35,864 nt of DNA from Priapulus caudatus (lineage: Eukaryota; Priapulida; Priapulimorpha; Priapulimorphida; Priapulidae). Every line of letters starts with the position of its first letter. Position 1 is the stretch's first letter. Positions 1-12,800 of this stretch are shown here, one piece after another. The stretch is from positions 370,495-406,358 of the forward strand of contig NW_014577117.1 of assembly GCF_000485595.1 (NCBI RefSeq), in the 5' to 3' direction. Position numbers and translations under genes: made by a program. The notes under the pieces were generated by a model. It was not told the origin of the DNA and ran no database searches. It saw only the letters and a program-made list of their open reading frames with translations.

Positions 1-442
1 CAACCGGCGAAAAATATATTTGCATAATTTTCCAATTCCCAGACAATTAAAGTTGATTCAATCTCGCGATCTTGCAAAAATATCCGTTCCCCCGCTTTTT
101 AGATCTAGAACTTGCATAGACTAAAACACTGCGTCGGGTTAGATGCTGGTTTGGGCTCAAAAGACTATGATGTTTTAGTTTAGATACATCATCGCATTAC
201 TTTGGACAGAAATGCGTGCGTTTTAACGCGGAGTGGGTCAAGACCGTTCAAAGATTGTGACGTAATCGATACATGATTCTGTGCTGCCGCCTACTGTGAG
301 AAAGGTTAACTACCTGTGTTTCGCGGCGCGTTCAGCCCCAACCATTGGATCTTGGTGCTAGAGACGCCTTGCTGAATAAATGATATAGTTCTGAATGCTG
401 ACAGATAGCTTACAGAGACAGGTTTCAGTGGTGTTACTACTG
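1..442 (+). repeat. Dispersed repeat family A, copy 1 (cut by window start)
   Basis: Matches the reverse complement of 12205-12633 over essentially its whole length, with scattered substitutions and short indels. Shared landmarks are AAAATATATTTG, TTCCAATTCCCAGA, TCAATCTCGCG, GCTGCCGCCTACTG, GCTAGAGACGC and the end GGTGTTACTACTG. The homology stops at 442. The other end is outside the window, so full length is unknown. Confidence 0.85.
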
Positions 443-559
443 AATATGTGGATCTAACAGGCAGACACCACATGGGATGCGAGTGCCCAACTCTGTGTCG
501 CTACCCTCTAGATCTATGCTGCTGTGAAAGGGCATCGTAATATCACATGTGTTGATTAG

Positions 560-642
560 GTGTGTGTGTGTGTGCGCGCGCGTGTGTGCGTGTGTGTGCC
601 TCTCTGCGCGCGGGCGTGTGTGCACGCGCACATGTGTATGTG
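560..642. repeat. GT/GC-rich microsatellite
   Basis: Runs of TG and CG dinucleotides with interruptions; a simple repeat producing false Cys/Val frames. Confidence 0.9.
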
Positions 643-2279
643 AGCGAACTCTTTCTGAGAGTCAAGCTCGAAAAGAAATACAACTGTAAAATTGCAGTTT
701 CCATCGACGCGACGCTTTCGGAAAACGCGGACACACCGGTCTTTAGAGAAAGAGTAGTAAAGTATATGGCGGCCCCTATACAACAAGACGGGAACAAGGA
801 CCGGAGATCTGAGATACGTATGTTATTTGGCGGGCGGTCACGCGCGGTCGGCCCTGGCGGTAATTTCACCATCGTGCGTCGTGGGACGACGGCGATTTCG
901 ATTGGCTGCGCGGCAACGTCATTGATGCTGCGGTACAGCCCAGCCGCCTACGGCCATGAAATGCAAAGAGACTCGCTGCGTGCCACTTCCTCAATGCACG
1001 CGTAGCAGCGTCGCGAGGTCACTGACATCATACCGGACTTTCGCTCCGGCCGCGTTCCACTTTCTATTTCGTTGGCATTCGATCATCTATGTGACGAGGC
1101 GACGACGTGTGACGTGTGACGTGTATAGAGAGAGATTCGGCGTCTGCAGCTGTCGCACCGTTACAGACGGCCCCGTCACAACGATTTGATTGACTCTGCG
1201 CAGTCGTAACACGAGTCTAGTGTTGTATGCGCGGTAGGGGGGAATTGGGTTGAAATTCCTCCGTTAAGTAGGAAACTGCGCAGAGATATAGGTAAATAAG
1301 CCGCGTTGAATGTTAATATGGTTTTGGCCCATCAACCTCGCGGTACGAAATCGCGATGTCCGGGCGATGCGCGTGTAAGCGAGGTCGGATCAAGGTCAGA
1401 GGAGATTATCATTCATGCTCAATCTAGCCATGATCTTAACGATCAATCATCAACGCAATCGACATTACAAATGACTAAAGCCAATCGGCAACATTTGCTC
1501 ACTAGCATCTACATCTACTGCTGCATGTCGGATCCTCACGAAACGAATCACCTTGGTGCTCGCTCTGTATGCATTCGCACACGTCCACCTATCTTCTTGC
1601 CGCGCAATATTTCCTAACTTCTCGCCGAGTTAAGTGCTAACCGACGGCGGCCCATCAGCAGCGGCAGTCATGACTCTAGATTGATCTTCGTTCGATGAGC
1701 GCGTACGCCGTACATGGTTGACGCGCGTGCGTGCGTGGGTTCGTGCTCGTGCGTGAGCGCACGCGCGCGCGGACAGGGGGCGTGTTGTGCGTGCGCGGGC
1801 GCCCTGCGTAACAGGTGCGAGCTGCTGTCGGCGTCGTGTCTCTTCCGCGTTGCGCTGTAGTGCCGTCGGATCATCCTTCTCCCCTCCCCCTCCCCCCGCT
1901 GCCCCCCCCGCGCGCGTGGGTGTCAACGCTGGCCGACTCATCCTTGACTCCGCAGGGCGTGATTGATGGTTGGCGAGCAAAGGTTTCTAGCGCCTGTCTC
2001 TCTACGCACCGCGCTCGCGCTCTCTCTCTCTCTCCGTCGCATTACTATATCGCACGTATACCGCACGGTGGTGCCAGTGTCGCAGGAGTATCCAATTCAC
2101 GCCGATGTGTGACAGTCTCTCACGCTCGCTGCGGTGATATTACGACACGAAGGAGAACTTGGAGAGGACGTCTTACCGTGACGTGTTTCGTGACTTTTGA
2201 GCGCGTTTTGTTAAATTGCAGATTGGCAAGTGATACATGTCGTGATATTCGATCGCAAATCAGCGCCGGGCGCAGGTGG

Positions 2280-2312
2280 AATATATATATATACATATAT
2301 ATATACATATAT
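2280..2312. repeat. TA microsatellite upstream of exon 1
   Basis: Interrupted (TA)n with two TACA steps, 27 bp before the start codon. It could lie in the 5' UTR or core promoter, but nothing proves this. Confidence 0.85.
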
Positions 2313-2338
2313 TGCGATTGGAGCTGTAACAATTCGGG

Positions 2339-2371
2339 ATGGAGCTTCGAGGGATTCTCATTATTCTGTTG
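2339..2371 (+). CDS. Exon 1: first part of the signal peptide
   Basis: Eleven codons ([11 protein letters not shown]) are followed directly by a perfect donor, gtaagt, at 2372. Joined in phase 0 to exon 2 they give [17 protein letters not shown], a typical signal peptide: a charged start, a hydrophobic core, and small residues before a likely cleavage after A17. The ATG is in a fair context (CGGG before, G after). No other in-frame ATG upstream of exon 2 gives such a peptide. The 5' UTR and transcription start are not identifiable. Confidence 0.82.
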
Positions 2372-2963
2372 GTAAGTGAAGAGATTTCCATTTAAATTGT
2401 TATTATTTATTTATTTACGAAAAACTGAAGAAATATAACGCGACTACCGAGCGATATTATGAAAATGGTATATAAGGATATAACGAAATAACAGTTAGAG
2501 AAAGTATTACGAAGATAATATATTCACATAGGCAGTGCATTATGCATTATGCACGTTACGTAATACAAAGTTTAACCTGCATGATATCGTAGTTTTAATA
2601 CATTATAGCATCTCTCGTGGGTAAAGTTTTGATATGTTGCCAAGCCATCTAAACAACCAAAAAGCCTCCCACCATACACACACAGCCTACAATGCACATA
2701 CTAGTAATATATTACTATACTTCTACACCTACACTCTATACACACCTAATCAATGCCCACAATACAATCTTCTCAATACCGATAGTGTATAAATCTTTTT
2801 TACACATCACCTACCACGCGCACACTATTATTACACAGTACACACCAATCTGCTTTCCGCTACCAATGAAAATCATCCACACCCCCACACAAACGCACGC
2901 AAGCACATACACACACGCACGCGCGCGCGGTCGCTCACGCACACACATGTATATATAAACACG

Positions 2964-3015
<52 letters not shown>

Positions 3016-6000
3016 TATATAAACATAAATCACGAATCAACTACCAGTATCACTCGGTATATAATATTCACGTGTTTGAACCGGCCTATCTATCATGCAG
3101 TAAACGCAGTCTCGCTCTCGCATATATACCGCTCACTCGGATAGGCTGGTCACGTTGCGTTGAAACCCACGAGTTATTGCCGGGATAGTGATCGCATAGG
3201 CGTTGCATTATACGCTGCAATACACGGTCTGTTGATTGATGTGTCATCCGTTCCTTTTCTATCCCAACTCAGCGTATACGTACGCATTGATGCCTTACTA
3301 GATTTTCTTCCAATTTGCATGCAACGAATGGATACTTTCACGAAAACGGTGTCAGGTCTAACAAATGTAGCAAATTTCTTTTTTTCCGGGGATTGAGCAA
3401 TGCATTTGATATTGGACGGTATAACTATGTAAGGCGCGGTAGAGGTAATGTAGATGTAGCCTAGATGTTAGCAAACGCAACTACAACAGCTTGAAACGAA
3501 AGGGTTTAGCGGCTTATTAACTTCGCTATGTCTCGACTACTAATTACAACATATTGCTAAATCTGAATGTTACTAATTAGCTAGTCAAACGCCTAAGCAT
3601 TGGTTTCTCAGATTGACTACTTCCCGGCTCATGCTGTGCGCAAAATCTGTCAAAAACTATACATACTGATTAAACCTATCAGCATGTGACCGTGACCGCT
3701 AATGAAACTTCGCGACTGGGTGCAGTTAAATGCCGACCCGGAAAAACATTCCTGTTAAACTTTCAATGGTTTGACGCACACTAGTTTCTTTAACCATTAA
3801 AACGGAGAAACAGTAACATTCCTCAAACTGTGGAACGTTGCGACGGCACAACCAACATACTGACCGCGAGTTTCGGGCGACTATCGGGTGCCGCCTCAAG
3901 GTTGCGGTGACAATGACAATTAAATTTAGCAATCAGTCACACTAAACTTCATCTCGTGAAGATAACCTATTTTCGTTGGGAGCTATCGCTATTTGAAACA
4001 CGGGGAGCTTTCATATGACAGAAGGTGACGTACCTGGAATGCGCGTGCGTCTCGGCATCGAATGAATAAAATTTTCATATGTCTGAGTTTTTGCAGCACT
4101 AGACATAAACTATCTACTCAATCGTAAATGCTGATGGCGTAATCAACGCCAGACAAATGTCAGCCATGAAACTAATGAACTCGAACAGAGCCGTACGTTG
4201 TGAACGCAGTAAGACGAAAAAGACAATTTACGATTCCAATTGATACCGGCTTTCGATAAACCCAGAAAGCAATCATCGACGCAATTTATATTTAAGATAT
4301 AAAAAACAAGATAACGCGCGCAGCTAAATGTATTAATTTTCTCTCGTTTGTGGAGAACTAATCCACACTTTGTCGCTGTATGACAAAGTGTGGAAGTGAC
4401 AATACAATAGCAAGATCGAATAATCTTTATTCCGTGTTATTATACGTCTATCTCACGGCCATTCTCCTCAGTAGCCAGCTTGGTGAATCTCGGTCCGGTA
4501 TATTTCTCTTCGCCTAAGGGGAAGATCAGTCCGGTATTCGGGATCCAGGAAACGACTTTTTGCCTGGGAAATTGGAAATTTCCGTTCCCGTTTCATCTTA
4601 GGATATATTTTCAGGTGATTCGGGGGGGGGGGAATAACAATCACTCCAATATTTGCTCTACACCATTCGTAGTTTGCACATCGTTCCCTTGTGTGATGAC
4701 GTCATTCATGAGATGGTCACGGGATGCTGGGCGATGATCACGTGCTTTCTCTGATACGTCACGTGACGCCAAGCAGATGACGTTTTTTTCGTACCTGGTG
4801 AAAAAGACATTAAAACTCGTTGGGGTCTAATCGTGTTGACGTGTTGGTGATAGGCATTACCGGATGAAATAGCTGCAATGCGGATCCATAGATTCAGATA
4901 TATATCACATCTATCCATGGCTATAAGTGCCGTGTAGTCATAGCTAGTATATTAATTATCTGTGCCGACAGGTGGCGCTGATATGCTGTACAACTCGCGT
5001 AACTCTGCATCGTTTCCGCGGAGAATTACTTATTAATTAAAGCTTTAAATGCCGATTGACCGTATTAGGAATTTTTACATAAATGTGTGACTGCAACGCG
5101 ACTTTATATGATAGGAAGCCATATATGGTATTAATATTCGAAATATCTTACGTTAGATAAAAGGTTTCTCAGCAACGTTACATGTATGAACCGCTTGTTG
5201 GTAGCATTATTCAACAACCCATGTCTATACGCCTGTTTAGCTGAGCGTTCATCATGATATCGCTCGCACAGAGAACAGAGAAGAAAAGCTACAGCACGAG
5301 AAATAAACATGGCGGGGTCTCTCAGACACAAGAAGAGCAGTGTTGTTTGATTAATACTAAGAAATGACTGCTAATCGTTAAAAATACTTGGAATTAATAT
5401 ATTAATTTTTATCGTGGGATTATGCATAAATGCATTACAATCGTAGCATCAAGAGAAAACATTTTTTGGTTTATTTTGAAACAATAGTACAATGGAAAAA
5501 CACATCAGTTTTATTGTTGCAATCGCACGAATAAGAATCAATACCAATTAATTGACAACAACTACTAGAAGGCATTTTCATGAGAGTGCAATATTTTCTC
5601 TATATTATCAGGAAAGACATTGCGTGTTTGCATATTTATGAATCGTAGCATACTAGTCGCTTGCGTGTCCAATAACTAGTCTGCAGTATTGCGCTGTAAT
5701 GTTTATAACTATTAGCCTAATTTGCAGTCTAAGCCGAGAAAGATAATAAGCATCCATATGGCGAATAACATATTCCGTTTTTACTCAGGTGTATCAGACA
5801 CACGGGGTTGTGTCTAAGTAAAGTACGCGTACGTCATAAGCCTCTGTGACTCGCATGTCTCTATTTCGCATGTTAAGCATGAAATGGAACAGCCAATGAA
5901 ATTGTCTGGACTAAAAAATGAAGGACGCCATGTTTGAGAGAATTATTTATACGCACTCCCGCGTGATTTTTCAAGAACCATTTATATTCATCATGCGAAA

Positions 6001-8131
6001 TGGCATTATGTTTACGAAGATTTTTAATTTACGAATTTCAAACACAATAAGAACAATTAAAACAACAAACAGGAAGTCATTGTATGTGAAGGAGTAATAT
6101 ATATATATATATATTTGATACACTTATAATGAATCCACTTAATGTGTAAATTTTACCTCGTTATTGTCAAATAATATATTGAAGGTGGTAGCATCGGGTA
6201 TAAAGTCGACTAGTAATCATACTCGATATAGTACTGGTCAGGCATCCCGCCACCAGGATCGGTATTGTATGCTACATTCTATGTGGAATTGCTTTTGCTT
6301 AACGTTTGCTTTTGTTTGCCTCTCCTCCATTCTTCCCTCTTCGTCGTTTTTCTTACTGTCTCGTACATGCGCCCTCTCTTTCTCGCACTCCTATTGACAG
6401 CAGTGGTCACTCGAAACAAGGCTAATTCCGGTATAATTAGGTAGCATCCCTCCCCGGCTTCGCTCCGATGACATGCTAGTAGTGCTTTATTCACGCTTGC
6501 AGACAGAGGAAGGATTATATCGCATTGGCATAATTCACAGTTTTTTGTTCTATGTGGGGACTGTGGCACCAGGCGCGCGAAGGTCGCAGGGAGAGACCAA
6601 CGCCACCTGTCCGCGAATAGCTATTATTACTGGTGATATTGTATACTATCATTTACGTTTGCACGTGATTGCGTTTATTGTACCATGAAGTCAGAAATAT
6701 ACATTGGCGCTTGTAAAATACAGAGCTCGTCCTAAACCGACCAGGCTCTTCGACTGTTACACGTCGTAGGCTCTCGCAGTCGTACTCGTAGTCGTAATCG
6801 TAGTCGTACTCGTAGTCGTAATCGTAGTCGTAGTCGTAGTTGTAGTCGTAGTCGTAGTTGTAGTCGTAGTCGTAGTCGTAGTCGTCGTCGTAGTCGTAGT
6901 CGTACTCGTACTCGTAGTCGTACACCTCGTAGGCCTCTCGCCAACGTAGTGTTAAGCGAGAAGGGAACTTGTGGCTAAGCTCGTCCCAACAACAGACACA
7001 ACTATTGTCTTTTAGCTGCAACATTTACCGCACGGACTCGCTTATAACGGACACATTTTCCGGGTTTCTATTAGATGGCCCTTAAATGCAACTGTAATTG
7101 TACGCAGTAATATGAGCTGCCGTTATAATGGGGATATTTAAATCTTTGTACTTTAGAGCATCTAACATAAACATTAAATTTTCTGATTAGCGTTATATTT
7201 ACCTCTATTGACCAACGTGGATTTTTTCGTTCACTCTCATTTAATGCGTATTTATTCACTCCCTAATAAATGCCATGAAAGCCATCCTACGCGATTCAGC
7301 AAATAATAAATTATAGTAAAAGGTTGGCATTAACAGTAAATGTCAGTAAAACGCTAGTAAATAACAGGATAGTAAAAAGAGTGCTCTGCATCTGGCTACA
7401 GTGTCACGCATTCTTGACTACTATACCGTGACAAATCATCACCTGCTTTATGAATAATGCCCTCGTACTATCTGTATATTAGCAGAAGTAGATAATAGGG
7501 AATCCCCTATTATCTACTTCTGATATTATGTGTATCCAAACCATTGCAATTCGTGTAAAGTCGCTTATTACCGTAATCATGCACTCAGACCATTGCAATA
7601 ATAATTAGTTTTATTCAAACTATGATAAACAAATCAACCGCATATTTAAGCTCGGTAAACAGCAATTGTACTTCGGAATAACTCACGCGTACGTAGCTGA
7701 AACCACCCGTGCCCTTGTTAACACAACGAACCAGGGAGATTTTCGCGAGTAAATTATCCGCAGGTCTTTGTCATCGTCGCGGTTATTGCATTGATACTGT
7801 AACTGCACAGCCGGGACTTGTCTAGACGTGGTAGTGGCGGGGTTGAAAGTACCCGGCGAGCAATCATGCGTGGGCCAACATTCTCTTCCGCATGTACAGA
7901 CACGCACGTATGTACCTATACATACACACCTGCGCACGCACGCACGCACGCACGCGCGCACACGCATGAACGCACACGTGCACACATACGCGCACAAGCA
8001 TGCACACGCGTACGTGCACGCACACGTGAACGCATTAGCACGCACTCTCATACAGATACTCTCACGCGCATACATAAACACACTATCACGCGCGCACGCG
8101 CACGCGCACGCGCACACACACACACACGCGC

Positions 8132-8164
<33 letters not shown>

Positions 8165-9844
8165 CACGCACACACACACAGGCACACATCCACACAACCC
8201 TACGCATATGGTTAAGCACACATACGATCATCTAAGTCACGGTTTTCGTCTGCCGCATTCCAGCGGATTAGCTTCATTTTTTACCCGCAAACGACCGGGG
8301 AAGTGGCGCGGACGTAACGTATAAAACGTAGGAATGACACTGCTGTGCCAGAGACCTTAATGTAAAGATTAGAAACACATTATGGTTGAAAGATGATCCC
8401 TCTACTTCCGTGGTGCGTTTAGGCCACACGCACACCACACGCGCGCGAGCGTAATAATCACTTCAATCGTAAAAAGTCCCCGGCACAGCAATATATGTGA
8501 ATGTGGCAGTGAACCGTCAATTGTATGTATACTCGTCTATGTGACTTCGGTCGAATTTAAGGGCCATCCTTGCATCAATGCAATACGACGTCATGGCAGC
8601 GAGATTCCCCTTTCTGTAACCTGCTCACTTTTATTACTCAGTGATATAAATATTTTATCACGAGCTAATAAATAATACATGTTTTATTCGCTCTTGATTT
8701 TATACTAGTATGCCGCAAGACCTTTTGACACCTACTGCCATCTAGTGAGAAACTCAAACAACTTCAGCCTGACAAAATTCGCTCTCATTTGCAGGTGGCC
8801 TGCACCAGTGCCATGAAATCCGGGGAGAACATGGGCGAGGGAACTCCGGATCCGAAAATCCAGTACTATCAGCGCGAGGAGGCGCAGCCCGAGCCAGCTG
8901 CCGACTACACGCTGCCGCAGCAAGCGCATGACTTCACGGACGCACCGGAGCAGTCTGGCTTCCGCGTCGTACAGGGCACAGTGTCGCCCGTCGTGCAGGG
9001 TAGCGCCGTGGCGGTTGACCTCGGAACCCTGGACCTGGACACCCTCGGATTCCTGTCGGGCGTCGATGTGGGCAGTGTGGGTGGGGGCAGCACCGCTCGG
9101 TCGGGGGCCACAAACTTCATGCTGAACGTTCGACGAAGCGGCGCGGTCGGCAGAGCTAACGCCGGTGACGCTGCGACGTCGTCCGTCGACCGACAGGTGG
9201 TCGGTGGCGCCGCCACGCGGCCGAAGCAGGCCGTGGTTACGCAGGATGCACCGCTGAGTATCTTGTTTGGTGGATTGAATCCTGGGTCGGCACAGACGAC
9301 GTCCGTGAGTGTCGACAGACAGGTGATTGGCGGCAGCAAGACGATCGGTGACAGCTCTGCGCTGTCGTTTGACGGGTCGGGCTCGTTAGTAGGCTCGGGT
9401 AAGCCATTTACTACGTCGTTTGGAGTTCGAGGAGCAACTACAGATAACCACGGAATTACTTTCGGCGAGTTCCCCTCCACAGCTGACCAGCCTGCTCAGG
9501 CTTTTGGCAGCCAGCCATTAGCTGCTGATGCGTTCCCCGGCCCCCAAAACCAGATATACGCGGGTCAGGTCTCCGGCACAACCACACGCAAATCTCCAGG
9601 AACTCGGGAGCCCAGCCAAGACGGGGTAGGATACCTTGAGGGAAGCATCTATAATCCGTATTCGGACAGAAAATTCGTCAGCCAACACGGGAAATTCGTA
9701 CGACCGGATAATCCACAATATCCCGGTCGAGCATTTCCGGTCAGTGCCAGTCCGTCTGACATCACGCAGGATAGTCAGAGTACGGGAGGCCTTCTCGGGT
9801 CGAATTACGAAACAACACCGCAGCAACAACAGCAGCAGAAACAA

Positions 9845-9876
<32 letters not shown>

Positions 9877-12800
9877 ACAGCAGCAGCAGCAGCAATACAC
9901 TGGAGTACAGCAGCAATTCGCAGTGGCGGATGGTAACTTCGCCGGCCAGTCCCGTCCGCTAGACTCTACTTACGGAGTGGCGTCCGCGGGGCAGCAGTCG
10001 GTGGTACCTGACACAGCCCCACTCGGAAGCAGCTTTGGTATACCCACATCATCGGACACAAGCTACGGCTTACCATTCACGGCGACAAATCGAAAACAGA
10101 AGAGCGGTGCTACAGAAGGCAGGGCCGGACTAGCGGACACTAATCAGTATATCGCTAGCGGCAGAGGTCTGTATGGCAATGTAGGTCGTCGCCAGTACGG
10201 CAATGCCGGTGATGGTCAGTATGAAATTGATAATCGTGGGCAGTACGGGGGTCAGTACGGCACGCAAGACCAGCTCGCTGGACGCGCGCAATATGACGGG
10301 CAAGGTCGGAACGCCGCACGAGTTCCGTTCGGACGTGGTCAGCAGTTTAGCAGGTTAGGTCTTGACCAACGCGAATTGGTCGGGAGAGATACTTACTGGG
10401 CCGATTCACCGGGTCAACAAGGTGTCGGGATTGGTGGGCAACAAACAGGTGGCAGAGTAGAGCCGCAACAGTATGGCATCGATGCACAGAACCAGTATGG
10501 AGCCGGAATACAAAACCAACCCGCATACGTCGACGCAGGCACACCGGGCCAATATGCAAGTACGCAATACGGGGTCGGTGAACAGAGCATAAACCCATTT
10601 CTCACCGGTGACAGCGCTACACTTGGAGACACTCAATTTGGAGGCGGAAACGCGGGTCCGTTTTCTCGACCGGCGTTCTCACGTGAACCACCCATACAAC
10701 TCGTCGGTCGGAATACAGTCGGAATCGATCCGATTTCGTTGTATCCGTACGAAAACAATGGAGCTTTGATCAGACGCCAGCAGGCGGAAAATAATCAGTT
10801 CCAAGTCGGGATTGATCCTGTGTCGCTGTATCCGCGCGAGGAGTTGAGAGCAGGACAGCAGGGCAATCGACAGCAAACGTTTTCTCGGCAGAACGCATTC
10901 GGCGCTAGTGGGTTAAGGCAGAACCGTTTCGGCGGTTTCAATAGTCGGCAAACGAGCTTCACGCCGAACAACTTCGGCGGCTTCGGTAGCCAGCAAACCA
11001 GCTTTGCGACGAACAACTTTGGCGCTTCAACCCTCACCGGGAGCGCCGGACAGGTGCCGAACATCGGCGTCTCCGTGCAGGAGAAACCCAGCACTGCAAT
11101 CGTCGGCAACTACGGCATATTCGCCAACGTCGGCGCGCCCATCAGAGAGCAACAGCAGTCAACATTCTCTGGTGTCTCCACACTGGGAGGGCGGCAGGAC
11201 TTCGCGGCGAATCAAGTCAACGGCAATCTTTTCGGGCAGCGTCGTCGCGGAGTCGCCGGGTTAGGTGTCGGCATATCGGACGCGGGCGGCATCCTCCCCG
11301 AAGAGCGACGAGCCGCCGTCAGCGTCTCGTCAGAGCAGGGCAACTTACAAACCGGTTCGTTTCAGTCGAACGGAATATTCAATCCGTATAAGAACGCCGC
11401 CGGATCTTCCGCGAGAAGCGGAACCCGAGGCGGATCCACGAGCAGAGCAGGAGAACAAGATCCGAAACAGTCGCACGTATCGCGGGGTAGATCCCGAGAG
11501 ACGAGTCAAAACCGTGTGAGGCTGGACATCGGTAATGGGCCAGGCTCTGAATTCATCGACAGAGCGACTCTTTACAATCCTTTCGCTAGCCAGCAGCAAG
11601 ATGCCGGTACGAGGACGCAGGGAGGCCTGACGACGTACGGAGGCGTGGGCAACGCAGCTGCTCAAGACTCGGAGTTAACGCAGTACGGACGCGCCTTCAA
11701 TGGACAGGTCAGAGGCATCACGGGTTCAGCGGGTGAGCGTGGCGGCCAGGTAGACCTGAGTCGCGGCTCGTCGACGTTTAGAACCGGATTCGCTTCGTCA
11801 TCCGGAAGATCATCGTCATCAGTAGACGATGGCTTCATTTTTCCGTGGAAGACGACAGCCTCTCAGCAGCATCGCATAGGCGGCGCCGGAACGAGGATCG
11901 GCGTCAGTTCTCGGGGCGGCGATAGGCAGCCGGTCCACTATCAGATACCAGGGTTTGGCAGCAGCTTCCAGACACGCGAGCGTGCTAGTCAGCTTGATGC
12001 TGGCCAGGATGATAGGCAAAGGACAAGGCTGTCGGGCAGTGAAGACAGGTCTCGCGCTACAAGCCGCGGTAGCAGGGCAGGTATAGGAGCCGCCTTTATA
12101 GATGTCCAGAATGACTCTGATTTTGTTGCTGGGCGAAGAAAAGGGCAGGTGGACTACCAAGGCAGGTCACGCGCTACAAGCCGCGGTAGCAGGGCAGGTA
12201 TAGACAGTAGTAAACACCACTGAACCTGTCTTGTAAGCTATCTGTCACATTCAGAATAATCATTTATACAAGCGTCTCTAGCAACAAATCAATGGTTGGG
12301 GATCGAACCGCCCGAAAACAGGTAGTTAACATTTCTCCCAGTAGGCGGCAGCACAGAATCATTATCGATTACGTCACAATCTTTACGGTCTTACCATCCG
12401 CGTTAAAACCACCGCATTTCTGTCACAAATAATCGATGATGTATCTAAACTAAAAACATCATAGTCTTTTGAGCCAAACAGCACCCTAACCCGACCAGTG
12501 TCTTTATGTTTGTTCGCTCGCATCTATTGCAAGTTTAGATCTAAAAACGGGGGAACGGATATTTTCAAGACGCGAGATTGAATCACTTTAATTATCTGGG
12601 AATTGGAAAATATCAAATATATTTTTCGCGGTTCCGAAATAGAAGTGAGCCGGGAAGATCACCCGAAATTGTGATTTTCGGGATCCAGGAAACGACTTTT
12701 TGCCTGGGAAATTGAAAATTTCCGTTCCCGTTTCATCTTAGGATATATTTTCAGGTGATTCGTGGGGGAAAAATAACAATCACTCCAATATTTGCTCTCT

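Larger units (their letters stand above)
443..2338. other. Upstream CpG-rich region, no supported gene
   Basis: Contains a GT/GC microsatellite (560-642), CpG-dense DNA around 780-1200 and 1640-1980, a threefold gacgtgt (1105-1127) and a TA run just before exon 1. Long reading frames here (e.g. 562-1005) start in the microsatellite and show no recognised domain. The promoter and 5' UTR of the ZP gene may lie here, but no element can be assigned. Confidence 0.4.
2372..8794 (+). other. Intron 1 of the ZP gene (6.4 kb)
   Basis: gtaagt donor and ttgcag acceptor, phase 0. It holds microsatellites (2881-3024, 6779-6932, 7904-8182), two hairpins (4363-4393, 7484-7521), family B copy 1 and a 29-bp copy of the 14826 repeat. 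No further in-phase exon was found between exon 1 and exon 2. Confidence 0.78.

Noticed and set aside
562-1005. 147-codon plus-strand frame upstream of the gene
   Set aside because: It begins inside a GT/GC microsatellite and shows no recognised domain, splice context or codon pattern.
6653-7024. Minus-strand frame with alternating Tyr-Asp
   Set aside because: Produced by the GTCGTA hexanucleotide satellite.
7683-8324. Several Cys/Val or His/Thr frames on both strands
   Set aside because: Translation of the CA/CG microsatellite. The same applies to frames over 26699-27505 and 29228-29514.
8905-9480. 191-codon minus-strand frame opposite exon 2
   Set aside because: Shadow of the exon 2 coding frame; Pro/Thr/Ser-rich as expected from the complement.
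9518-9916. Minus-strand frame with poly-leucine
   Set aside because: Complement of the CAG/CAA tract; the real coding strand is plus.
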